Positions 1 through 8,007 of a stretch of DNA of 44,792 bases are shown piece by piece. Where the stretch lies: NCBI GenBank assembly GCA_002504435.1, contig DAQP01000006.1, forward strand, positions 1-44,792, in the 5' to 3' direction. Under the pieces are notes generated by a model, which was given only the letters and a program-made list of their open reading frames with translations, did no database searches and was not told where the DNA came from. The DNA is from Euryarchaeota archaeon UBA438 (GTDB lineage: Archaea; Thermoplasmatota; Poseidoniia; Poseidoniales; Thalassarchaeaceae). Both the position numbers and the translations under genes were made by a program. Numbering within the stretch: position 1 is the stretch's first letter; every line of letters begins with the position of its first letter.

Positions 1-714
1 CTGGAATGCATCACAATGAGGCTGGGCAGGGAGTACCTGGAGGAGGAGTGCGAGCCACCCGGGTGGAGTGGCTACATACCTCACTTCAGAATACTCGAAA
101 GCTCGGAAGTTGCCGATGGCTATTCATTCGGCTGGGAGATAGAGGCTCCTGTCATTGAGATGCCACTTTACATGCCTTGGTTGAGAACTAGGTTCGAGGA
201 ATTGGGAGGGACTTTAGAAAACAGGGAAGTGGACTCTGTTGACGATGTAGAGGGACGGTTTGTTATCAATTGCACCGGCATCGGGGCCAGGGAATTTTGT
301 GGCGATGAGACAGTGGTCCCAGTCAGGGGGCAGGTCATCTACATCGAACAGGACCCTGGCTTTGGCAGATTCGACCAGCAGCCCGAGACCCTGACCTACA
401 CAATTCCGCGCAGGGACGTCACGGTCCTCGGGGGGACCGCCCAGAGGGGCGACTGGGAGATGGAAATAAGGGAGGAAGACACAGAGTATATCCTCGGGAA
501 GTGCGAGGCATTGTGGCCTGAGCTCGATAGGTCAAAAATCGTGGGCATGGCTGTTGGCCTGAGGCCTTCACGCTACGAGGTACGCCTCGAGGCAGAGGAA
601 GCTGTGGATAGGACCGTGATACACAACTACGGGCACGGAGGGGCAGGAGTCACGCTCTCGTGGGGGTGTGCCGACGAGGTGGTTAGACTAGTTAATCTCA
701 GTATGAGGACTTAG
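1..714 (+). CDS. D-amino-acid oxidase-like FAD oxidoreductase (3' part)
   Basis: The frame is open from the first base, so the N-terminal FAD-binding Rossmann motif lies upstream of the window. The visible 237 residues are the C-terminal half of a DAO-family flavoprotein, which oxidatively deaminates D-amino acids or related amines using FAD. Recognisable blocks are an NCTGIGAR segment (end of the FAD domain), a VRGQVIYIE strand, the GLRPSRYEVRLE block that carries the substrate-binding Arg in D-amino-acid oxidase, and the C-terminal NYGHGGAGVTLSWGCA block that closes over the flavin. The order matches eukaryotic-type DAO. Substrate cannot be fixed (D-amino acid, D-aspartate or glycine-like). 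The 3' end overlaps the convergent glutamine synthetase gene by 17 nt. Family call is firm; exact substrate is inference. Confidence 0.85.
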   Translation: MECITMRLGREYLEEECEPPGWSGYIPHFRILESSEVADGYSFGWEIEAPVIEMPLYMPWLRTRFEELGGTLENREVDSVDDVEGRFVINCTGIGAREFCGDETVVPVRGQVIYIEQDPGFGRFDQQPETLTYTIPRRDVTVLGGTAQRGDWEMEIREEDTEYILGKCEALWPELDRSKIVGMAVGLRPSRYEVRLEAEEAVDRTVIHNYGHGGAGVTLSWGCADEVVRLVNLSMRT

Positions 715-1705
715 TTGTGCTGATCACGACCGCACCGATCTTGTAGGGGTCCCCGTTTGACGAGGGCCTCCTGTCCTCGAGCCTTCCCTTCCACCCGTCC
801 TCGATAGTCCCTATCGGGATCCGGATCGAAGCGCCCCTGTCGGAGACTCCGTATGAGAACTCGTGTATCGACTGGGTCTCGTGGAGGCCGGTTAGCCTCT
901 GCTCGTTGTGGGCGCCATAGACGTCCATGTGCTTCTTGATGTTCTTTCCGAAAGCCTCGCAGATCTCACTCAGCAGCTTCTCGCCGCCGACATCACGCAT
1001 CTTGCCATCGCTGAAGTTGACGTGCATCCCTGAGCCGTTCCAGTCAGTGGCGCCCAGTGGTTTGGGGTGCCACTCTATCGCAAGTCCGTACTTCTCCGCA
1101 TTCCTCTCGGCCAGATAGCGTGAGACCCAAATCTGGTCTCCTGCATCCTTGGCGCCCTTCGCGAAAATCTGGTACTCCCACTGGCCCACGGCCACCTCTG
1201 CATTGATGCCTTCCACATTGAGGCCTGCCTCGAGGCACATATCCAAGTGGGCCTCGATGATGTCCCTGCCGAACGTGTTCATCGCGCCGACCGAGCAGTA
1301 GAACTGACCCTGGGGGGTCTGGTCCCGTGGGAATCCGTATGGGAGGTCTGACTCGGGGTCCCACAGGAAGTACTCCTGCTCGTATCCAAACCAGAAGTCG
1401 TCGTCGTCCTCTTCGATGGTGGCCCTACCATTTGAGGCATGGGGGGTGCTATCTGCATTCAGGACCTCACACATCACCAGATACCCGTTAATTCGGTCTG
1501 GGTCGGGGTAGATTGCGACTGGCTTGAGGAGGCAGTCGGAGTCGCCGCCCTCCGCCTGAAGAGTGGATGAGCCGTCGAAGGACCACATCGGGCACTCTGC
1601 CACAGTCCCCCCAAAGTCCGATCTAATCATCGTCTTGCTTCTCATGCTCTGCGTCGGTTCGTATCCATCTAGCCATATGTATTCCAGTTTAGACTTGGTC
1701 GTCAT
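698..1705 (-). CDS. glnA: glutamine synthetase, type II (eukaryote-like)
   Basis: Catalyses ATP-dependent amidation of glutamate with ammonia in the cytoplasm. At 335 residues it is the short GSII form and not the roughly 450-residue GSI usual in archaea. Diagnostic blocks are LEYIWLDG at the N-terminus, WSFDGSST, WFGYEQEYF (metal-binding Glu), GQWEYQI, NGSGMHVNFS (ammonia/ATP region) and, near the C-terminus, ASIRIP and LEDRRPSSNGDPYKI. All catalytic blocks are present and in order, so it should be active. The start ATG lies about 30 nt below a good TATA box, which predicts an almost leaderless transcript. It overlaps the preceding convergent gene by 17 nt. GSII is mostly eukaryotic with scattered bacterial copies, so this gene was probably acquired by transfer into the lineage. 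Confidence 0.96.
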   Translation of the reverse strand: MTTKSKLEYIWLDGYEPTQSMRSKTMIRSDFGGTVAECPMWSFDGSSTLQAEGGDSDCLLKPVAIYPDPDRINGYLVMCEVLNADSTPHASNGRATIEEDDDDFWFGYEQEYFLWDPESDLPYGFPRDQTPQGQFYCSVGAMNTFGRDIIEAHLDMCLEAGLNVEGINAEVAVGQWEYQIFAKGAKDAGDQIWVSRYLAERNAEKYGLAIEWHPKPLGATDWNGSGMHVNFSDGKMRDVGGEKLLSEICEAFGKNIKKHMDVYGAHNEQRLTGLHETQSIHEFSYGVSDRGASIRIPIGTIEDGWKGRLEDRRPSSNGDPYKIGAVVISTTKSSY

Positions 1706-1728
1706 AAGGACACGCCAATATCACACGG

Positions 1729-1739
1729 TTATTATATTG
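1729..1739 (-). promoter_or_regulatory. TATA box for glutamine synthetase
   Basis: On the minus strand the sequence reads CAATATAATAA, centred about 30 nt upstream of the glutamine synthetase ATG at 1705. This is the usual archaeal TATA-to-start spacing for a leaderless or nearly leaderless mRNA. The surrounding 1706-1860 stretch is strongly AT-rich and holds no gene. Confidence 0.55.
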
Positions 1740-1900
1740 AATGTATGAGCAGGCTATGTTAAACTTTCTAGAAATATTGACATGATTAATCCAATATTAT
1801 GAACAAATGAATAATTTATATTAGTTTTTCTAGACAGAAATAATCTTTGAGAGGAGGAATTGCCGCAGGCTGAGGGCAAACGTTCAGCCCCGGATTGAAA

Positions 1901-1977
1901 TGGTGGACGTGCCGAGATTTGAACTCGGGGCCTCTTCCATGCCAAGGAAGCGCGCTTCCAAGCTGCGCCACACGCCC
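1901..1977 (-). tRNA. tRNA-Ala (anticodon GGC), CCA encoded
   Basis: The minus strand folds into a complete cloverleaf. Acceptor GGGCGTG pairs with CACGTCC including the G3-U70 wobble that identifies alanine tRNAs. The anticodon stem CTTCC/GGAAG encloses loop TTGGCAT, giving anticodon GGC (reads GCC and GCU). The T arm is CCGAG-TTCAAAT-CTCGG. The discriminator is A and the 3' CCA is encoded. No intron is present. Confidence 0.95.
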
Positions 1978-2001
1978 AATAAGAACGGCGACGTTCGGGG
2001 G

Positions 2002-2011
2002 CCATTTAAGG
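2002..2011. promoter_or_regulatory. probable bidirectional TATA element
   Basis: CATTTAAGGA on the plus strand lies about 27 nt before the ATG at 2033 (SprT-like gene). Its complement, CTTAAATG, lies about 30 nt before the first base of tRNA-Ala at 1977 on the minus strand. One near-palindromic AT element therefore sits at the right distance to serve both divergent units. Confidence 0.4.
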
Positions 2012-2032
2012 AGAATGGATTGCAGGGGCCAC

Positions 2033-2563
2033 ATGGGGGAGTGGATGGAAGCACGGCCTAAAATCCCAGAGGGGTTGATTGAAAGGATCTCTATGGCCCT
2101 CGAAGACATGGATGCTCCGTTCATACAGAACCTCAGCGGGGCATTGGCCCTGGAGTGGCTCGAGGAGGGGGACAGCAGGCTGGGAGTAACAAGGTTCGAA
2201 TGCGATCACAACGAGATTTTCAGGAGGCGTCGGCTCGGAGTCCCCTCAGGGCCAGTGACCATTGGGATCAACAGGATTCTCGAAGGGGACGAAAAGCTGT
2301 TCCAGCACACTCTAGCACATGAGCTCCTGCATGCCGCGGGGCTTCTGGACCACGATGGCAGCCACGCGGAAATCGTGAAGCGGGTAGCGCCCTCTCCGAA
2401 GCTGAAAGACTCCCCTGTTCTCAGGAGCATGCGCGAGGAGGTCCTGTCGAGCCTTCCGGAGAGGCAGTGGATATGCGGGAGCTGCGGGCACTCATGGGAG
2501 CGTAGAAGGGTGACGAAGCCGGACAGGTGCCCGAAGTGCGCCAGACCTTTCAAATCGGCATAG
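2033..2563 (+). CDS. SprT-like zinc metallopeptidase with C-terminal zinc ribbon
   Basis: A predicted 176-residue cytoplasmic zinc protease of the SprT/Spartan type; the eukaryotic relatives digest DNA-protein crosslinks. The gluzincin motif HELLH is at about residues 96-100, with further His at 107 and 111 as candidate third ligands. The C-terminus carries CGSCG and CPKC, a four-Cys zinc ribbon as in SprT proteins. The open frame continues back through tRNA-Ala, so the start must be downstream of it. ATG 2033 is preferred because a TATA-like element lies about 27 nt upstream; ATG 2045, preceded by GGGGGAG, is the alternative. Substrate in archaea is unknown, so the repair role is inference from the family. 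Confidence 0.8.
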   Translation: MGEWMEARPKIPEGLIERISMALEDMDAPFIQNLSGALALEWLEEGDSRLGVTRFECDHNEIFRRRRLGVPSGPVTIGINRILEGDEKLFQHTLAHELLHAAGLLDHDGSHAEIVKRVAPSPKLKDSPVLRSMREEVLSSLPERQWICGSCGHSWERRRVTKPDRCPKCARPFKSA

Positions 2564-2581
2564 AGGATGTTTTTTCTCCTC
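2563..2581 (+). terminator. possible T-tract terminator
   Basis: A run of six T residues (2570-2575) follows the SprT-like stop codon directly and is flanked by a weak GAGGA/TCCTC inverted repeat. Archaeal termination favours such T-tracts. The short stem makes this tentative. Confidence 0.35.
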
Positions 2582-2648
2582 GGAAACCGCTGATTAGGTA
2601 AACGTCCGAGTGTGGTATTCATGAGGGGGCGGCCGGCGCAGGAGACTC

Positions 2649-2725
2649 GGGCGATTGGTGTAGTCTGGATATCATGCTGGCCTTCTAAGCCGGTGACACG
2701 GGTTCGAATCCTGTATCGCCCACCA
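2649..2725 (+). tRNA. tRNA-Arg (anticodon TCT), CCA encoded
   Basis: Perfect acceptor stem GGGCGAT/ATCGCCC. The anticodon stem CTGGC/GCCGG carries loop CTTCTAA, giving anticodon TCT (reads AGA and AGG). The T arm is ACGGG-TTCGAAT-CCTGT. The discriminator is A, followed by encoded CCA. No intron. AGG and AGA are common arginine codons in the neighbouring genes, which fits the need for this tRNA. Confidence 0.95.
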
Positions 2726-2751
2726 CCAAAGAGCCGCCCTCGCGAATCGCT

Positions 2752-2759
2752 CATATAGG
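2752..2759 (+). promoter_or_regulatory. TATA box for eL41
   Basis: CATATAGG is centred about 26 nt upstream of the ATG at 2781, the spacing expected for a leaderless archaeal transcript. It is the only AT-rich hexamer-scale element between tRNA-Arg and the small gene. Confidence 0.5.
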
Positions 2760-2780
2760 GGCAGCAGGTCGGCCGCCCGC

Positions 2781-2888
2781 ATGAAGAGAGGTTCTCGCGC
2801 ATGGAAGAAGCGAGGGCAGCAGCGCTGGAAGTGGCGCAAGAAGAAGCTACGAAGGCGAAAGGCGGCTAGAAAGCGCGCTAAGCAGTGA
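2781..2888 (+). CDS. rpl41e: ribosomal protein eL41 (35 aa)
   Basis: A 35-residue, extremely basic peptide (20 Lys or Arg) with the pattern WKWRKKKLRRRKAARKRAK. This matches the Trp-Arg-Lys-Lys core of eL41, a single-helix protein of 24-38 residues that sits at the ribosomal subunit interface. No other protein family has this size and composition. A TATA element lies 26 nt upstream of the ATG, so the mRNA is probably leaderless. It lies immediately after tRNA-Arg and immediately before the surface-protein gene. It falls under the length cut-off of most gene finders. Identification rests on composition and the short core only. Confidence 0.75.
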   Translation: MKRGSRAWKKRGQQRWKWRKKKLRRRKAARKRAKQ

Positions 2889-2944
2889 TTCCACGACTTT
2901 TATGCCGTGGTGATGTTGATAGGCTGGTTGCCGTTGCAGGTTCA

Positions 2945-5900
2945 ATGACACGTGCGGATGCTACAACATACGTTGCGCTGGCCCTAGTTTGCCTAATGCT
3001 AGGAATGACTGCCTCGATTAGCCAAATGAGCATGGAAACGAGGGAACTTCAGGATATACCGGAAAAGTCGATGACTCACGAGGCTCAACCGAATATCCCG
3101 GGATTCACCCCTGGCTCGATCTACTCTGACGCCACGATATCCAACGCTAGGGGAACTGCCTGCATGGTCAGGCACAACGGGACACTAGCTTGCTGGGGGG
3201 CGAACGATGCCGGGCAGCTCGGAAATGGCCTGATGGAGGATGGTAACTACTCCGAAGTCCCGGTAGACGTGATTGGGGTGTCCGGGCTCAGCTTCAGAGA
3301 GGTCGCCGTGGGGCTATTCGCAGCCTGCGCCATTACCGACACGAACGAGTTGTACTGCTGGGGCGGTGGACAGCACGGTCAGCTAGGCAGGCCTGTGTGC
3401 GTATACACGGGTGACAGTTACTACCCATGCAGATACGCCCAAGGAAAGCTGCCAGCCAAGGTCAACTTCCCGGGCAATCCAAACGCCGAAGTCAGGACCG
3501 TCGTGGGGTCTGACCTGAGCGCCCACTTCTGCGCGATAATCGATGACGGGGACGTGTCTTGCTGGGGTGCGAACCAATACGGCCAGGTGGGGAATGGCGA
3601 CTGGTGCAAGTTGAGTGTGACATATGGGCAGATTCCCGCAACGGGAGACAACTGCAACATCAACAATGGCATAACCAGGCCGCAGATGGTCCCAATGCCA
3701 GATAACAGGAGCGCCACAGCCATCTCCGCCGGGATGGACAACTCATGCGCGGTTCTCGACAACAACAGCTTGTACTGCTGGGGGAGGAGCGATGCTGGGT
3801 CGATGGGGCAGGGAGACTTCTACAGGACAACCCTCGCGGATGATTTGATTGATTGGATGAATGAGGACTGGCTCAACATGACCGATGCGTCTGGCCTACC
3901 ATCGCAGGGGAAGGCCAATATGCACCCCTGCCCGTATGGGGGCCAACATTGGATAGAGTGGACTGGCAAGACCAACAACACACTGACGGGGGTGTCTTGG
4001 GACTTCGCCCACGGGTACGATGCTGGGTCCTTCGTTGACCTCTCGATCCAACTGGAACCCATATACGTCCCGATGCCTAATGGCACTGGCGTATTGGCGA
4101 TAGACTCCGGATTCTCTGGGCACACAGCAGTACTCGAGGACGGGAACGTTGCCTACTGGGGATTCGGAGTCGATTGGGAAAGGTGGAACTCCACGCCTAC
4201 GATAAATACCGACCTGGGGCCGGACGTGAACCGATCGGTGATATCCTTCAGCCAGGGGCCCGAGCACGGGTGCGCCATACTCCACAACTTCGAGGCATGG
4301 TGTGGCGGGATGAACGGCAACGGGCAGCTCGGACTTGGGAACATGTCGGACTACGAGGACATCACGCCAGTAGTAGGCGCGCATGAGTTTGTCGCAATAG
4401 CCGCGGGGGGCTCGTGGTATGGCGACGACTCCAGATGGAACTCAACAGGATGGTATGCAGAGGTCCAGTCAACCTGCGCGATAAACTCGACTGGTGGCGT
4501 CTTCTGCTGGGGCTCCGACAACTACGGTGGGCTGGGCAACGGCGGAAATGGATTCACGTCTTACCCCGGTGAGATATGGGTCGAAGCTGGGACTGACGGA
4601 ACTGCGATGTTGAGCGACAGGGACCCCGATAACGATGGAACTCTTGGGATGCTCGATGACCTGCCATGGGGATGCCCTGCAGGGTACTATGTGATTGACG
4701 GCTCCTGCACCGGCATCAGCGAGCCGGGCCACTACTCCCCTGAGTACTCAGAGTCAGACTGGGAGTGCCAACCTGGCGAGTTCCAGCCGCTGGCAGGACA
4801 GGGTTCCTGCAATGAGGCCAGTCCTGGGCACTATGTCGCGGGCGGTACTGCGACATCCCAGGAGTCCTGCGAACCGGGCTACTACCAACCCGACTCCGCG
4901 CAGACCTCGTGCTTTGGAGCGGACCCGGGGCACGAGACAAACGTTGAGGCCACTGCGCAGATGATGTGCGGGACTGGTTACTACCAGCCCCTCGCAAACC
5001 AGTCTGATTGCCTCGCAGCGGACCCTGGGAGCTACGTCGATAGCGTTGGTTCGACCACTCAGACTGAGTGCTCGCCCGGGACCTACTCGGCCAACCTCGC
5101 AGCATCATCGTGCTCTCTTGCCTTCGCGGGGCACTACGCACCCGGCAACGGGTCTGTCGCACAGATCCTCTGCGAGCCCGGGACTTACTCGGACGAGTTG
5201 GGGCTCAGCGAGTGCAAGGCAGCGGAACCGGGACACTACGCAAGTGGGGAAGGGTCGACTTCCCAGACGCCTTGCTCGATGCCCCAGTTCCAGGCTTCGC
5301 AGGGACAGAGTGAATGCATCGACTCAGACCCTGGTTACTACGTCGACACGGATGGCGCCGATTCACAGGAAGCCTGTCCTCCTGGCACATTCCAACCCTC
5401 TAACGGGGCGACCGAGTGCATGGACACTAATCCAGGCCACCACGCACCCACCGAGGGGACGGGGAGCGAGGTGCCATGCGAAGCAGGCCATTACCAACCC
5501 GACTTCGGAACCATAGTCTGCCTCTCGGCTGACCCGGGTAGTTTCGTCGAAGCAGAAGGGTCGGAATCCCAGGCCGAATGCCCGGAGGGGCACTACCAGC
5601 CGGAGTCTGGTTCCACCTCCTGCATGGAGGCGGACCCGGGGCACTACGCAGATGGAATGGGTTCCGAGGTGCAGAGGGATTGTGTCCCTGGCCATTACCA
5701 GCCCGACTCCGGACAAGTGTCCTGCATTGAGGCGGAGGCAGGTCACTCAGCAGAGGGGCCAGCTGCCACTTCCCAAACGATTTGCCCTCCCGGGACCTAT
5801 CAACCAGAGGCGGGAAGGGCCGCGTGCATCGAAGCCACAGGGGGTGCCTTCGTGTCAGGAGAGGGGTCATTGGACTTCGAATACTGTGAGGTTGGGACCT

Positions 5901-6337
5901 ACCAGCCCTCCACAGGGGAATCCGAATGCCTAGAGGCCGAGGCCGGATACATCGTCTCTCTTATTGGCTCTCTGAACCAATATCCGTGTGAGGCGGGGAC
6001 ATATCAGCCTTCAACTGGCCAGACCGAGTGCATAAGCGCTGAGAAGGGGCACTACGTGGACGAGGAGGGCTCTCCCTCCCAGACGCCCTGCGAGGCGGGG
6101 ACCTACCAGCAACTGGCCCAGGCAACTTACTGCGTGGTCGCGGGAGCAAATCACTTCGTTCCCGAGCCCGGGGCATTCTTCCAGCAGCCCTGCCCATCCG
6201 GAGAGACGCAGCCTGAGAAGGGTCAGACCTCCTGCATTGCAGAGGCGACCGACTCAGGCGGATCCGTTCCTGGCTTTGCCTTCATGACAGCTCTTGTCGC
6301 AATCTCGATGGCGGCGAGAGTTTCCAGAAGGAGCTAG
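2945..6337 (+). CDS. RCC1-propeller, Cys-rich repeat surface protein with PGF-CTERM-like tail
   Basis: A 1130-residue secreted protein. The start at 2945 places a hydrophobic segment (YVALALVCLMLGMTA) at residues 9-23; a GTG 60 nt upstream overlaps eL41 and is less likely. Residues about 45-550 hold RCC1-type blades ending in motifs such as CWGANDAGQLGNG, CWGANQYGQVGNG and CWGSDNYGGLGNG, with Cys replacing usual residues. Residues about 560-1095 are some 15 repeats of about 33 residues with pattern C-x-PG-x-YQP-x5-C-x3-A-x-PGHY, like the GCC2/GCC3 (ephrin-receptor-like) repeats of eukaryotic receptors. The C-terminus is PGF, a hydrophobic helix, then RVSRRS: a PGF-CTERM-like archaeosortase signal, predicting lipid-linked anchoring to the cell surface. 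Role is unknown; adhesion or recognition is inference. Confidence 0.85.
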   Translation: MTRADATTYVALALVCLMLGMTASISQMSMETRELQDIPEKSMTHEAQPNIPGFTPGSIYSDATISNARGTACMVRHNGTLACWGANDAGQLGNGLMEDGNYSEVPVDVIGVSGLSFREVAVGLFAACAITDTNELYCWGGGQHGQLGRPVCVYTGDSYYPCRYAQGKLPAKVNFPGNPNAEVRTVVGSDLSAHFCAIIDDGDVSCWGANQYGQVGNGDWCKLSVTYGQIPATGDNCNINNGITRPQMVPMPDNRSATAISAGMDNSCAVLDNNSLYCWGRSDAGSMGQGDFYRTTLADDLIDWMNEDWLNMTDASGLPSQGKANMHPCPYGGQHWIEWTGKTNNTLTGVSWDFAHGYDAGSFVDLSIQLEPIYVPMPNGTGVLAIDSGFSGHTAVLEDGNVAYWGFGVDWERWNSTPTINTDLGPDVNRSVISFSQGPEHGCAILHNFEAWCGGMNGNGQLGLGNMSDYEDITPVVGAHEFVAIAAGGSWYGDDSRWNSTGWYAEVQSTCAINSTGGVFCWGSDNYGGLGNGGNGFTSYPGEIWVEAGTDGTAMLSDRDPDNDGTLGMLDDLPWGCPAGYYVIDGSCTGISEPGHYSPEYSESDWECQPGEFQPLAGQGSCNEASPGHYVAGGTATSQESCEPGYYQPDSAQTSCFGADPGHETNVEATAQMMCGTGYYQPLANQSDCLAADPGSYVDSVGSTTQTECSPGTYSANLAASSCSLAFAGHYAPGNGSVAQILCEPGTYSDELGLSECKAAEPGHYASGEGSTSQTPCSMPQFQASQGQSECIDSDPGYYVDTDGADSQEACPPGTFQPSNGATECMDTNPGHHAPTEGTGSEVPCEAGHYQPDFGTIVCLSADPGSFVEAEGSESQAECPEGHYQPESGSTSCMEADPGHYADGMGSEVQRDCVPGHYQPDSGQVSCIEAEAGHSAEGPAATSQTICPPGTYQPEAGRAACIEATGGAFVSGEGSLDFEYCEVGTYQPSTGESECLEAEAGYIVSLIGSLNQYPCEAGTYQPSTGQTECISAEKGHYVDEEGSPSQTPCEAGTYQQLAQATYCVVAGANHFVPEPGAFFQQPCPSGETQPEKGQTSCIAEATDSGGSVPGFAFMTALVAISMAARVSRRS
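4670..6240 (+). repeat. about 15 tandem ~99-bp coding repeats (GCC2/GCC3-like)
   Basis: The coding sequence cycles every 99 bp or so, each unit encoding C-E-PG-x-YQP-x-x-G-x-x-x-C followed by EADPGHY-like residues. Units have diverged at the DNA level, so this is an old protein repeat and not a recent tandem expansion. The spacing of paired Cys within and between units suggests one or two disulphides per repeat. Confidence 0.85.
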
Positions 6338-6401
6338 CTAAGAGCCCGTAGGTGCATCAATCCGTAGCAGGATTGATAGTTGGTGCGTAATTGGAACTAG
6401 T

Positions 6402-7316
6402 ATGGTCGGAATCAGGGAGTATTCGGAAACCGACCGCACTGGGGCCACCATGGCACTCGTCGCACTTGTGTCGGTGGTGGCGATATTTTGGATATTCTCG
6501 GGAGGCTCGGCAGGGGGGAGCCAGGACATCCTTGAAATCTCAAACTCCCCATTAATTCCGACAGTGGCACTGGCCTCATTCAGAACTGTGGCCGCACTGG
6601 TTGTAATTGCGACCCTCTATGCCATTGTTTCTAGCAAGAAGGGGCTCACTTACAACGTACTTGACTACGAGTCCAAGATTTATGGCCCTAGGAGGCTTTT
6701 CGGAACTCACCGTTTGGCGGCATTCACGATGTGGAGTTTTGGCCTAATGGGCGCTTACTTCGCTATAGCGGCATATGCATCATGGGCGAATGTGCTAGGG
6801 TACGAAGTTCCCGACTTCCTACTCATTATTTGTCCGGCGACACTTGCTTCTTCTTGTGCTTGCGCCCTTCTAGTCACTGTCACTGTGACATTCATGCTAA
6901 TTCCGGAGGCCCATGAGAGGGGGGACGAATTCGGGCACTACTTCCTGTGGGACAGTCAAATGATGCACAATGGAAACGTCATAATGCTTGGAATTGAATT
7001 GGTTGTTACTGGGACGTCGATGGGAATCGGGCACATCTCCTTCCCCATACTATTCGGATCTGCATATGTCATCTTCTCAGCTCTATTCGCCATCAGGGGG
7101 GGCTTCTACTTCTACGACTTCATCGACCCTAGGCTGAATGGCGCTCCAGTGATACACATGACTCTGCTTGCTGTTCTTGCTTGCATGTACGTTGGCGTCT
7201 TATTGCTGACGTCTGTACTGGAGTGGAATAGGGCTGTGGGAGCATTGTTAACTCTGACACTGCTTTTCATGATGACCACGTTCAGGGACCCTAGAGAAGG
7301 GACACAAGGTCTCTGA
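6402..7316 (+). CDS. polytopic membrane protein of unknown function
   Basis: A 304-residue integral membrane protein with about eight hydrophobic segments: near residues 15-33, 49-72, 100-122, 131-163, 192-212, 214-230, 249-268 and 274-290. Polar residues of note are a central WDSQMMHNGN segment before helix 5 with His and Asn, and FYFYDFIDP late in the chain. The HxxN followed by a helix ending in Glu faintly recalls the FAR-17a/AIG1 hydrolase family, but the match is too weak to name it. It follows the surface-protein gene by 64 nt in the same direction. Its last 26 nt overlap the 3' end of tpiA on the other strand. Confidence 0.75.
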   Translation: MVGIREYSETDRTGATMALVALVSVVAIFWIFSGGSAGGSQDILEISNSPLIPTVALASFRTVAALVVIATLYAIVSSKKGLTYNVLDYESKIYGPRRLFGTHRLAAFTMWSFGLMGAYFAIAAYASWANVLGYEVPDFLLIICPATLASSCACALLVTVTVTFMLIPEAHERGDEFGHYFLWDSQMMHNGNVIMLGIELVVTGTSMGIGHISFPILFGSAYVIFSALFAIRGGFYFYDFIDPRLNGAPVIHMTLLAVLACMYVGVLLLTSVLEWNRAVGALLTLTLLFMMTTFRDPREGTQGL

Positions 7317-8007
7317 GTGAGCCCTCCTGATCTGGCGATTTTGTGACGCCGCTGGCGAGAAGGACGCCTGACGTCCCTAGTCTCACTGCCATCTCTACGT
7401 CTGCACCGGTCTTCACCCCCGCCCCACAAAGTACTCCGACGCTTTCATTGGTTTCGCGAACTACATCAGCTGTATTGGAAACCACATCCGGATCAGCGCT
7501 TGTTACTGAAACGCTACCACCAATCAGCTCGGGCGGCTCGACTGCCACATAGGTTGGAACCAGGGCTGCTAGGGCCCTCGCCTCATCGGTATCTGCAGCA
7601 CATGCGCAGACTTGGAAGTCCTCAGGGACCTGGTCCAGTAGCATCGCAACGTGTTCTAGGCTGACCTTGTGCTCTGCGTGGTTAATCAGAGTGCCCGAGG
7701 CCCCCCACTGAATTGCGGTGTCGGGATTGATCCAGCCAGTATTGGAACCGAACCCAATGGGGTCGATGTGTTGACACCAGACTTCCAGATTTGGGGCTGC
7801 TTGGACGACCTGTGCCAAATCCAGAGGGGAGACTGCGGCGACCAGCCTTGCATCGGTCTCAATTCCCTCCATGATTCGGGCCAAGGCCACTGCAGAGGCG
7901 CCTTGGGCCTCTTGGTAAGTCTTGAAGTTCACAACCACTAGGGTCTCGCTCACGAATGTGCGAGAGGCCCGGACGCTTTGACCGTGCCGACTATTCTGAT
8001 TGCCCAT
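7291..8007 (-). CDS. tpiA: triose-phosphate isomerase (archaeal type)
   Basis: Interconverts dihydroxyacetone phosphate and glyceraldehyde 3-phosphate in the cytoplasm. All catalytic elements of the short archaeal TPI are visible: NFKTYQE (Lys), CQHIDP with GSNTG, INHAEHK (electrophilic His), AVEPPELIG (general base Glu), LCGAGVKTG and GVLLASGVTK (phosphate-binding loop). The ATG at 8007 overlaps the end of the upstream nucleotidyltransferase by 17 nt, indicating a translationally coupled operon. A GTG at 7953 would give the family-typical N-terminus (VSETLVVVNFKTY) without 18 extra residues and is a credible alternative start. Confidence 0.95.
   Translation of the reverse strand: MGNQNSRHGQSVRASRTFVSETLVVVNFKTYQEAQGASAVALARIMEGIETDARLVAAVSPLDLAQVVQAAPNLEVWCQHIDPIGFGSNTGWINPDTAIQWGASGTLINHAEHKVSLEHVAMLLDQVPEDFQVCACAADTDEARALAALVPTYVAVEPPELIGGSVSVTSADPDVVSNTADVVRETNESVGVLCGAGVKTGADVEMAVRLGTSGVLLASGVTKSPDQEGSLRDLVSLL

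Noticed and set aside
1895..2032. N-terminal 46 codons of the frame containing the SprT-like gene
   Set aside because: This part is antisense to tRNA-Ala and encodes no family sequence; the real start is downstream.
2206..2802. 198-codon minus-strand frame spanning the tRNA-Arg region
   Set aside because: It runs through the tRNA gene and is opposite the SprT-like gene.
4670..6240. Regular ~99-bp repeats that could be mistaken for a CRISPR array or satellite
   Set aside because: The period is a multiple of three, units are diverged, and they encode a consistent Cys/PGHY protein repeat in an open frame.
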